In this document: piece after piece, positions 9,338 through 17,287 of the stretch
How positions within the stretch are numbered: the first letter of the stretch is position 1
Layout: the number at the start of each line of letters is the position of its first letter
Source of the DNA: Oscillospiraceae bacterium
Lineage (GTDB): Bacteria > Bacillota > Clostridia > Oscillospirales > Oscillospiraceae
Assembly (NCBI GenBank): GCA_021769865.1
Contig: JAETSB010000009.1
Span: 1 to 64,000, forward strand
Direction: 5' to 3'
Length of the DNA stretch: 64,000 nucleotides
Translations under genes and position numbers: made by a program
Notes under the pieces: generated by a model
What the model saw: the letters and a program-made list of their open reading frames with translations, nothing else
What the model was told of the DNA's origin: nothing
Databases searched by the model: none

Positions 9338-9363
9338 TACATTAAGATAATTGAGGTGATTTT

Positions 9364-12300
9364 ATGTCCGCCTATTTCACCGAATCCACCTACGAATCCG
9401 CCGTCATCGAACTTTTCACCCAAATGGGCTACACCCACGTCTACGCCCCCGACCTGAACCGGGCGGACTGCACCAGCCCTCTGCTGGACGCGGTGCTTCT
9501 GGACAGCCTGGTGCGCCTGAACCGGGACCTGCCCATGGAGGCCATCCACGAGGCCGTCTCGAAGCTCAAAAACTTTGACAGCGGCAGTCTGGTGCAGAAG
9601 AACCGGGTTTTCACGGGGTATCTCCAAAACGGCGTGGAGGTGAAGTATTTCGCCCAGGGGGAGGAGCGCTCCGCCCTGGTGCGCCTGCTGGACTACCAGC
9701 GCCCGGACAACAACGCCTTCTATGTAGTGAACCAGTATACATATGTGGAAAACGGCAACACCCGCCGCCCGGACGTGATTTTGTTCCTCAACGGCCTGCC
9801 CCTGGTGGTCATGGAGCTGAAAAGCCCCTCCCAGGAGGACGCGGGGGTGGAGAACGCCTACAACCAACTGCGCAACTACATGCAGGACATCCCCTCCCTG
9901 TTCATCTACAACGCCGTCTGCGTCATCAGCGACCTGTCCGCCAACCAGGCGGGCACCATCACCTCCGGCCTGGACCGCTTCATGGAGTGGAAGACCAGGG
10001 ACGGCAGCTATGAGAACACCGCCTACGCCCAGTTTGACACCTTCTACGAGGGGATGTTCCGGCGGGAGCGGCTGCTGGATATTTTGAAGAATTTCATCCT
10101 CTTTTCCGGCGACGCCCAGAAGCCCATTAAGATTTTGGCGGGGTATCACCAGTATTTCGCCGTCCGGAAGGCGGTGGACAAGGCGGTGACCGCCACCGCT
10201 ACCGACGGCAAGGGCGGCGTCTTCTGGCACACCCAGGGCAGCGGCAAGTCTCTGTCCATGGTGTTCTATGCCCATCTCTTGCAGGAGGTGCTGGACAGTC
10301 CCACCATCGTGGTCATGACCGACCGCATCGACCTGGATGACCAGCTCTACACCCAGTTTGCCAAATGCGCCGAGTTCCTCCGACAGACTCCGGTGCAGGC
10401 GGAGAGCAAGGAGCATTTAAAATCCTTGCTGGAGGGCCGGGCGGCCAACGGGATCATCTTCACCACCATGTTTAAGTTCGAGCGGGGAGAGACCGCCCTG
10501 TCCACCCGGCGGAACATCGTGGTCATGGCGGATGAGGCCCACCGGGGGCAGTACGGTTTCGACGAAAAGGTAGTTTACAGCGAGAACGACCAGGGGGAGC
10601 AGGAGGCCCGTGTGGTGGTGGGCAACGCCCGGATCATCCGGGAGGCTCTGCCTAACGCCACCTTTATCGGCTTCACCGGTACGCCGGTCTCCGCCAAGGA
10701 CCGGAACACCCGGGAGGTGTTCGGGGACTATATCGACGTCTACGACATGACCCAGGCGGTGGAGGACGGCGCTACCCGCCCGGTGTACTACGAGAGCCGG
10801 GTCATTCACCTGAAGCTGGACCAGAATACCTTAGAGCTCATCGACGCCACCTACGACGTGCTGGAGCAGCAGTCCAACGCCGAAACCGTCGAAAAGAGCA
10901 AAAAGATGCTGGGGCAGATGGAGAGCGTTTTGGGGGCGGACTCCACCATTCAATCGCTGTGTGAGGATATCGTGTCCCACTATGAGAACTACCGGGCCAA
11001 TCTGCTCACCGGAAAGGCCATGATCGTGGCCTACTCCCGGCCCATCGCTATGAAGATTTACCGGAAGCTGCTGGAGCTACGGCCTGGATGGACAGAAAAA
11101 ATCGGAGTCGTCATGACCAGCGGCAACAACGACCCGGAGGATTGGAAAGCTATTATTGGAACAAAGAGCCACAAGGAGGAGCTGGCCCGGAAATTCAAGG
11201 ACAACAGCGACCCCATGAAGATCGCCATTGTGGTGGATATGTGGCTCACCGGTTTCGATGTGCCCTCCCTGGCCACCATGTACATTTACAAGCCCATGCA
11301 CGGCTACAATCTGATGCAGGCCATCGCCCGGGTCAATCGGGTGTTTCAGGACAAAGAAGGCGGTCTGATTGTGGATTATGTGGGCATCGCCTCGGCGCTG
11401 AAAGCAGCCATGAACGAGTACACGGAGCGGGACCGCGGCAACTACGGCGATATGAATATTGCCCAGACAGCCTATCCCAAGTTCCGGGAAAAGCTCCAGG
11501 TCTGCAAAGATTTGATGTACGGATTTGACTTCAGTAAATTCAGCGGCGGCAGCTCTCTGGAGATGGCGAGGACGATCTCCGGCGGCGTCAACTTTATTTT
11601 GGACGCCGCAGCGCGTGACCGGAAGGAGCTGTTTGCAAAGGAGGCACTGCTCCTTAAACAGGCCCACTCCCTCTGTTCCAGCCTGACCACCGCTCAGGAG
11701 CGGCACGACGCCGCCTACTTTGAGGCGGTCCGCTCCGCTGTGGTCAAGCTGACCGTGGGCGGAACCGGAGGCAAGGTGCTGTCCTTGCAGGAGATCAACG
11801 CGCAGATCAACGACCTGCTCAAAGCCAGCATCCAGAGTGAAGGCGTTATCAACCTGTTTGACAGCAAAACTGTGGGCGAGAAGTTCAATCTTTTTGACCC
11901 GGACGTGCTGGAAGAGATTGCGAAGATGAAGGAGAAAAACATCGCCGTGGAAATTCTCCGCAAGCTGATGGCGGAACAGGTCTCCGTTTTCAAGCGGACA
12001 AATGTGGTGCAGTCCCAGAAGTTTTCCGAAAGACTGGCCCAGTTGATGAATTCCTATTACAACGGCCTCATTACCAATGAGGAGGTCATTAAAGAGCTGC
12101 TGGACGCCGCCGCCCAGATTGCGGCGCTGCATCAGCAGGGCGAGGCGCTGGGGCTGTCTCCAGAGGAGATGGCGTTCTATGACGCGCTGACGAAGCCGGA
12201 AGCCATCAAGGATTTTTACGAAAATGACCAGCTGGTAGCCATGACCCGGGAACTGACGGAGATGCTTCGCAAAAACCGTACTATTGATTGGCAGAGGAAG

Positions 12301-12435
12301 GAAACGGCCCGGGCTGGAATGCGGAAGATGGTCAAGCGGCTGCTGAGAAAATACGACTATCCCCCGGAAGGTGTAGAAGACGCTGTCAACACGGTTATCA
12401 GCCAGTGCGAGATGTGGACAGACAATCCGATGTGA
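9364..12435 (+). CDS. hsdR: Type I restriction endonuclease R subunit
   Basis: 1023 aa; PDVILFLNGLPLVVMELKS nuclease region; HTQGSGKSLSM, ADEAHRGQYG, GFTGTPVS helicase motifs. Confidence 0.96.
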   Translation: MSAYFTESTYESAVIELFTQMGYTHVYAPDLNRADCTSPLLDAVLLDSLVRLNRDLPMEAIHEAVSKLKNFDSGSLVQKNRVFTGYLQNGVEVKYFAQGEERSALVRLLDYQRPDNNAFYVVNQYTYVENGNTRRPDVILFLNGLPLVVMELKSPSQEDAGVENAYNQLRNYMQDIPSLFIYNAVCVISDLSANQAGTITSGLDRFMEWKTRDGSYENTAYAQFDTFYEGMFRRERLLDILKNFILFSGDAQKPIKILAGYHQYFAVRKAVDKAVTATATDGKGGVFWHTQGSGKSLSMVFYAHLLQEVLDSPTIVVMTDRIDLDDQLYTQFAKCAEFLRQTPVQAESKEHLKSLLEGRAANGIIFTTMFKFERGETALSTRRNIVVMADEAHRGQYGFDEKVVYSENDQGEQEARVVVGNARIIREALPNATFIGFTGTPVSAKDRNTREVFGDYIDVYDMTQAVEDGATRPVYYESRVIHLKLDQNTLELIDATYDVLEQQSNAETVEKSKKMLGQMESVLGADSTIQSLCEDIVSHYENYRANLLTGKAMIVAYSRPIAMKIYRKLLELRPGWTEKIGVVMTSGNNDPEDWKAIIGTKSHKEELARKFKDNSDPMKIAIVVDMWLTGFDVPSLATMYIYKPMHGYNLMQAIARVNRVFQDKEGGLIVDYVGIASALKAAMNEYTERDRGNYGDMNIAQTAYPKFREKLQVCKDLMYGFDFSKFSGGSSLEMARTISGGVNFILDAAARDRKELFAKEALLLKQAHSLCSSLTTAQERHDAAYFEAVRSAVVKLTVGGTGGKVLSLQEINAQINDLLKASIQSEGVINLFDSKTVGEKFNLFDPDVLEEIAKMKEKNIAVEILRKLMAEQVSVFKRTNVVQSQKFSERLAQLMNSYYNGLITNEEVIKELLDAAAQIAALHQQGEALGLSPEEMAFYDALTKPEAIKDFYENDQLVAMTRELTEMLRKNRTIDWQRKETARAGMRKMVKRLLRKYDYPPEGVEDAVNTVISQCEMWTDNPM

Positions 12436-12442
12436 GCGGCCG

Positions 12443-13708
12443 CTATTCCTTCTCTTCGGCTGGCGGCTTGTCCAGTCTTTTCCCATATTCATCCCGCAGG
12501 CTTTGATGGCCCTCCTGATCTTTCCGAATCAGTTCCTCCTGAGAAAGAAACTGCCAGTGCGGATCGTCTGCGGTATCCCTAAGATCAAGCACCATCATAG
12601 ATGAGGGATATTTTCGCACGGGGTCAAAATCAGGATCGCCGGCGACTCTCTCCTGCCAGACACTTTTCTCAGGAGGCAGCTCCTGTTTCACGGGATCGTA
12701 ACGGACCAGCTCATGCGTGGTGTCGATTCGGCGCAGGAACTCTTCGGCCTTAATTTTTCCCGCCATGTACTCCCGGCGCGCCTGCCGGGCGTTCTCCTCC
12801 CATTCGCCGTATTGAAGCGCCGTCATGGGAATCAGTTTCTTTCGCTGGCTCTCCGGCGCGTCCCCATATCGGAGCATCCTGGCATACATCCGATCCCTCA
12901 GCTGCTTGAACAGTCGCAGCGCCCCGTCCTGTTCCGGCCCCTTTTTGCGTTTGAGATTAGCGCCCCGCTTTTTACAGCTCTGCCCCTCAAAGACTCGATC
13001 ACAGTAACGCGTTTCCGCCCTGGTCCTGGGAATGAAGTAATTCCAGCAATAGTCGCACCGGGCAATCCGTTTCTTCTCCTGGCGGAAGTACAGCATGAGC
13101 TCCAGTAGGCGCAATTTGTAAACAGATTCTATTCGGAAGGTTACAGGCATGGCCTCTTCCATCCACGGTCCCGGATCGCATATCTGGGCAATTGGGGGAT
13201 AGACGCCGCGCAGTTTTTCAAACCGCTCCTGCTGAGTGGCCCGTTCCATTCCGTCGAAGGTCATCTCCATAATGTTGCGAAGCCGAATCTGTGTACGGAT
13301 GGGAACCTCCAGAGCAAGCAGCAAACGCTGTCCGGCATGGAGGAGGAACGATGCGGAACCGTCGTCCCGCATCCGCAAAGCTTGGAGCAACAGGTTTCCC
13401 AGCTCAAAGAAACTGAGCGAGTCGATCTCCTGGAGCATGGAGGGCAGCATCAGCGCTTCGGCAGCCAAGTCCTCTAAATCGGACTCAGGGATATCCAGCC
13501 GCTCCTCAAATAGAGGATGCTCGTCATAAAGGCGCTGGATTTCCCGGCGGTACGCTGTGTAGTCCAACTCCGACGCGGCAATCAAATCCTCCGCCGGGTC
13601 AATGGGTGGGAGCCGCTCCTCTCGTTCGCCCTCACCGACCATCAGCACACATACTTTCCCGTCAACCCCGACCTCTGCCCAGAGGCCGGGTAATTTTTTG
13701 CGCGTCAC
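12443..13708 (-). CDS. DUF6076-like protein with Cys-rich motif
   Basis: 421 aa; CDYCWNYFIPRTRAETRYCDRVFEGQSCK; convergent with hsdR. Confidence 0.6.
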   Translation of the reverse strand: MTRKKLPGLWAEVGVDGKVCVLMVGEGEREERLPPIDPAEDLIAASELDYTAYRREIQRLYDEHPLFEERLDIPESDLEDLAAEALMLPSMLQEIDSLSFFELGNLLLQALRMRDDGSASFLLHAGQRLLLALEVPIRTQIRLRNIMEMTFDGMERATQQERFEKLRGVYPPIAQICDPGPWMEEAMPVTFRIESVYKLRLLELMLYFRQEKKRIARCDYCWNYFIPRTRAETRYCDRVFEGQSCKKRGANLKRKKGPEQDGALRLFKQLRDRMYARMLRYGDAPESQRKKLIPMTALQYGEWEENARQARREYMAGKIKAEEFLRRIDTTHELVRYDPVKQELPPEKSVWQERVAGDPDFDPVRKYPSSMMVLDLRDTADDPHWQFLSQEELIRKDQEGHQSLRDEYGKRLDKPPAEEKE

Positions 13709-13970
13709 TCCGCTCCCTCCCCAAGATCACTTCATGATGTAAATTCCTCTGAAATGATTGTAGCATAACAGCGAGGGAAAAGAAAGTCCGGACAAACCTC
13801 GACAACTGAATACCCACCACCAGAGAGGATATGTCTTCGGCTCAAGTGCCGCCATGACCCTGCAGATACGGGAGAGCGCATCAGGGGAGAACACTACACG
13901 GCAGGAAAAGCCCTGGCGCAGGAACGGGTATGGTGTGCGGCCAAACCAAACCAACAGAGGAGGAGCAAAC

Positions 13971-14957
13971 TTGAACAAGCTGAAACTGCTTACCATGAGC
14001 GATATACCAACGGAGGAGGTGCGCTGGCTTTGGTACCCGTATCTCCCCAGAGGCAAGATCACGATGATCCAGGGCGACCCTGGCGAGGGCAAGACCACCT
14101 TCGTGCTGGCCCTGGCGGCCCTGCTTACCCAAGGACAGCCCATGCCCGGCGGCGCAAACGGCCAGCCGCCCATGAACATCATCTACCAGACGGCGGAGGA
14201 CGGTCTGGCGGATACGGTCAAGCCCCGGCTCACAGCACTGGGTGCGGACTGCTCCAGAGTGCTGGTCATCGACGAGAGCGAACGAGAGCTGACGCTGAGT
14301 GACCGGCGTCTTGCCCAGGCCATCCAAGAAACGAATGCGGGCCTGTTCGTCCTCGACCCCATCCAGGCATACCTGGGCGGCGGGGTGGATATGCACCGGG
14401 CCAACGAGGTGCGCCCCATCTTCAAACGGCTGGGGCAACTGGCGGAGCAGACCGGGTGCGCCATCGTGCTGGTGGGTCACATGAACAAAATGCAGGGTGT
14501 CAAGTCCGCATACCGTGGGCTGGGCTCCATCGACTTCCGAGCGGCGGCGCGGAGCGTGCTGCTGGTGGGCCGCTCCAAGGATGATGAGCAAGTCCGGGTG
14601 GTAGTCCATGACAAAAGCAGCCTGGCCCCGGAGGGCAAATCCATTTTATTCTCCCTGCATTCAGAGACAGGATTTTCCTGGAGCGGGTTCTGCGACACCA
14701 CCGCCAGCGAACTGCTCTCTGGCAGCGGCCCCAGCACCACCAAGACGGAACAGGCGGAACGTCTGCTGCTGGAGCTGCTGAAGGATGGAGAGGTCGCCTC
14801 CGAGGAGCTGCTGCGGCAATCCTCTGCCCTTGGAATCTCCGAACGGACGCTGAAGATCGCCAGGCAGAATCAGGGGGTAGTCTCCGTCCGCAGAGGTGAC
14901 CGCTGGTACGCAAAACTGCCGGACACGGGTCAAGAGGGTAAGGAGGTAACGTATTAA
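13971..14957 (+). CDS. RepA-like/AAA_25 RecA-fold ATPase
   Basis: GDPGEGKTTFVLALAALL Walker A; LFVLDPIQAYLG; AIVLVGHMNK; TTG start with GGAGGAG RBS. Confidence 0.8.
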   Translation: MNKLKLLTMSDIPTEEVRWLWYPYLPRGKITMIQGDPGEGKTTFVLALAALLTQGQPMPGGANGQPPMNIIYQTAEDGLADTVKPRLTALGADCSRVLVIDESERELTLSDRRLAQAIQETNAGLFVLDPIQAYLGGGVDMHRANEVRPIFKRLGQLAEQTGCAIVLVGHMNKMQGVKSAYRGLGSIDFRAAARSVLLVGRSKDDEQVRVVVHDKSSLAPEGKSILFSLHSETGFSWSGFCDTTASELLSGSGPSTTKTEQAERLLLELLKDGEVASEELLRQSSALGISERTLKIARQNQGVVSVRRGDRWYAKLPDTGQEGKEVTY

Positions 14958-15007
14958 GGACACTGCCCGGTTGCCCTCTTGTGCGGCGAGATGGGAAAAG
15001 GGAAATT

Positions 15008-15025
15008 TTTCTCCTTTAGGAGAAA
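15008..15025. repeat. Perfect 7-bp hairpin TTTCTCC-TTTA-GGAGAAA
   Basis: Read directly; in the pre-mobC intergenic region. Confidence 0.7.
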
Positions 15026-15127
15026 GCCAGCATCGCGTTTGTCTGGACGCCGGCTTTCGCCGCCGCCCCGCCAAGCGCAGTTTCCGGGCAGAAGCCCGAA
15101 CCCACTTCGTCGCAAAGTCCGCCGCAT

Positions 15128-15158
15128 TTGAAATACCGTGCGGGAGAGGGTATTTCAA
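15128..15158. other. Candidate oriT hairpin upstream of mobC
   Basis: Perfect 10-bp inverted repeat TTGAAATACC / GGTATTTCAA with 11-nt loop, in a ~290-bp noncoding gap before mobC and the relaxase. Confidence 0.45.
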
Positions 15159-15244
15159 GTTCCGCTCCCTTGCTCCTCAGTTCCTATCGAAACCCGCCGC
15201 ACTGGGCTTTCGTTCGGGAACAAGAAATTTTGAACGGAGGAACG

Positions 15245-15562
15245 ATGAACAAGGACACCACATTCAGTATCCGGATCGCGTCCGGCGATTTGGATATCAT
15301 CAAGAAAAAGGCAAGACAGGCCCGCTTGTCTCAGAGCGACTACGTCACCCGCTGCTGTCTGGGGCGTCAGGTGGTGGTAATTGAAGATCTGAAAGAAGCT
15401 GCCAAACAGCTCCGGGCCATCGGCAACAATCTGAACCAGCTGACCGCATTGGTCAATATGGGTCGCGTCAGTGTCACCAGCCTGGACAGCATGGCGCAGG
15501 AGCTGGCAGCTGTCAGCGCCGCCCTTCGGGCTGTCCAGGAGAGGGGGAGGTGGGACAAATAG
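15245..15562 (+). CDS. mobC: MobC-like relaxosome accessory protein
   Basis: SIRIASGDLDIIKKKARQARLSQSDYV...LRAIGNNLNQLTALVNMG; GGAGG RBS. Confidence 0.85.
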   Translation: MNKDTTFSIRIASGDLDIIKKKARQARLSQSDYVTRCCLGRQVVVIEDLKEAAKQLRAIGNNLNQLTALVNMGRVSVTSLDSMAQELAAVSAALRAVQERGRWDK

Positions 15563-16848
15563 CCATCATCCACTTCACCAACTACCCCAAGGGCCAGAGC
15601 CGCGCCTGCATGGGAGCGGTGATGAAGTATACGCAGCAGGAGAAGAAAACGCTGTGGAAGGAGCATCAGCTGGTCAGCGGCGTCAACTGCCGCCCGGAAA
15701 GTGTGTATGACGACTTCCTGCGCACCAAGCTGCTCTACCACAAAGAGGGCGGTACAATGTTTTACCACATGGTGCAGTCCTTCCCGGCAGACGAGGAAGC
15801 CGATCCCGTGACCGCTCACGCCGCCGCGCTGAAGCTGGCAGAGTGGTTCCAGGGGCGGGAGGTTCTGGTCTGTACCCACGTTGACCGCGACCACATTCAC
15901 TCCCACTTCCTCATCAACAGCGTCAGCTTTGAGAACGGAAAGAAGCTGCACATCAGCGAACCGGAACTGACCCAGCTGCGCTGGTGCAACGATCAGGTAT
16001 GTGCGGAGTACGGTCTGCCGGTATTCCAATCTCAGAAAAAGAAACGGGTCAAGTCCATGTCCGGCGCTGAGTACCACACCGCCGTCCGAGGAGAGAGCTG
16101 GAAGTTTCGACTGATGAACACCATCGACGAGTGTATGCGGTATGCCCACAGCCGGGAAGAATTTATCGCCCTAATGCGGACAGAAGGCTACGAGGTCCTC
16201 TGGAGCGACAGCCGGAAGAACATCACCTACACCACCCCCGGTGGGATGAAGTGCCGGGATGACCGGCTCCACGATGAAAAATATTTGAAGGAGAGGATGG
16301 AACGTGAGTTCAGAATCCGAGAGGCAGTTATCCATGGAGGAACTGCGCCGGCGGAATATGCAGAGGCCGCCGGAAACAGTCCATCCCACGACAGCGGAAT
16401 GGCAGGAGCTGACCGCGGCCCTGACTGCCATGGGCAATATCCTGGCGGAGCAGATGCTCCTGCTGGAAGAGATATCCGCAAAGCCCAGTCCCTGGACAAC
16501 AAAGGAACAGACGGCGGAGCTGATCCAGGAGACAAAGGAGATTCACCGTCTGCTGGAACAGGCTGGGAAGAAGAGAGAGCGGCGCTTTTCTCTGCCGGAC
16601 ATTCACCTGCCCCGGCCCTCATTGGAATGGCTGCTGCTCCCCGCGATTCTGTTGGGATTGCTGGCGCTGTGGTACGGCTGGGACGCGCTCTGGAACGGTC
16701 TGACGACCCTGTTCCCATAAACGACGCTGCCGCCGTCCATCGGCACACTGACAGCAAAACGCTTCGCAGAGAGCGGGAAAAGAAAATCGCCCTCGGTCAC
16801 AAGGAGGACGACCATGAGGATACACAAACCTGGCAGCAGACCATGTGA
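15550..16848 (+). CDS. Relaxase (MobA/VirD2 family)
   Basis: HFTNYPKGQ; CTHVDRDHIHSHFLINSVSF three-His motif; GTG start overlapping mobC. Confidence 0.9.
   Translation: MGQIAIIHFTNYPKGQSRACMGAVMKYTQQEKKTLWKEHQLVSGVNCRPESVYDDFLRTKLLYHKEGGTMFYHMVQSFPADEEADPVTAHAAALKLAEWFQGREVLVCTHVDRDHIHSHFLINSVSFENGKKLHISEPELTQLRWCNDQVCAEYGLPVFQSQKKKRVKSMSGAEYHTAVRGESWKFRLMNTIDECMRYAHSREEFIALMRTEGYEVLWSDSRKNITYTTPGGMKCRDDRLHDEKYLKERMEREFRIREAVIHGGTAPAEYAEAAGNSPSHDSGMAGADRGPDCHGQYPGGADAPAGRDIRKAQSLDNKGTDGGADPGDKGDSPSAGTGWEEERAALFSAGHSPAPALIGMAAAPRDSVGIAGAVVRLGRALERSDDPVPINDAAAVHRHTDSKTLRREREKKIALGHKEDDHEDTQTWQQTM
16304..16720 (+). CDS. Nested membrane-anchored protein, in another frame inside the relaxase 3' end
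   Basis: 138 aa; N-terminal coiled-coil-like region; TM segment LEWLLLPAILLGLLALWYGWDALW; fully inside the relaxase ORF. Confidence 0.6.
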   Translation: MSSESERQLSMEELRRRNMQRPPETVHPTTAEWQELTAALTAMGNILAEQMLLLEEISAKPSPWTTKEQTAELIQETKEIHRLLEQAGKKRERRFSLPDIHLPRPSLEWLLLPAILLGLLALWYGWDALWNGLTTLFP

Positions 16849-17026
16849 GAAATCTCAAACGGTATAAGTCAAGCAAAATCTGGAAAACCTACTTGCAGGG
16901 CCCCCGCCGCAAACCAGCGCAGCGTTTGTGGCGGGGAGAGGAGGAAGGAATGGAGCGGGCGGAGTCCTCGCCATTAGGCGGGGACGCAGCAGAGCGAAAT
17001 TTCTTCCAACGAGAGGAGGACAGCCC

Positions 17027-17182
17027 TTGTCCGAGAAGAAATCACAGCAGCGACGGGACCTGGCGGGACAGCTCTGGCTGTCCTACTACAACCGGGTGCT
17101 CTACGAAAAAGGTATGATCACGGAGCAGGAGCGCAGCCGGATGGCCTTGAAAATCAACAACTGGAAAGCGCCGGCGCTCTGA
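17027..17182 (+). CDS. Small protein upstream of serine recombinase B
   Basis: TTG start with GAGAGGAGGA RBS; LSEKKSQQRRDLAGQLWLSYYNRVLYEKGMITEQERSRMALKINNWKAPAL. Confidence 0.55.
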   Translation: MSEKKSQQRRDLAGQLWLSYYNRVLYEKGMITEQERSRMALKINNWKAPAL

Positions 17183-17186
17183 AGCG

Positions 17187-17227
17187 GCAAGGGACTGCGA
17201 AATGTTTCGCAGTCCCTTGCTTTTTTT
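17187..17227 (+). terminator. Strong intrinsic terminator
   Basis: GCAAGGGACTGCGAAA ... TTTCGCAGTCCCTTGC followed by T7. Confidence 0.9.
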
Positions 17228-17287
17228 GCGTTCTGTGATATACTACAAATAGAACATGATAAAACGAAATTTAAAGGGAGGCGAGTC

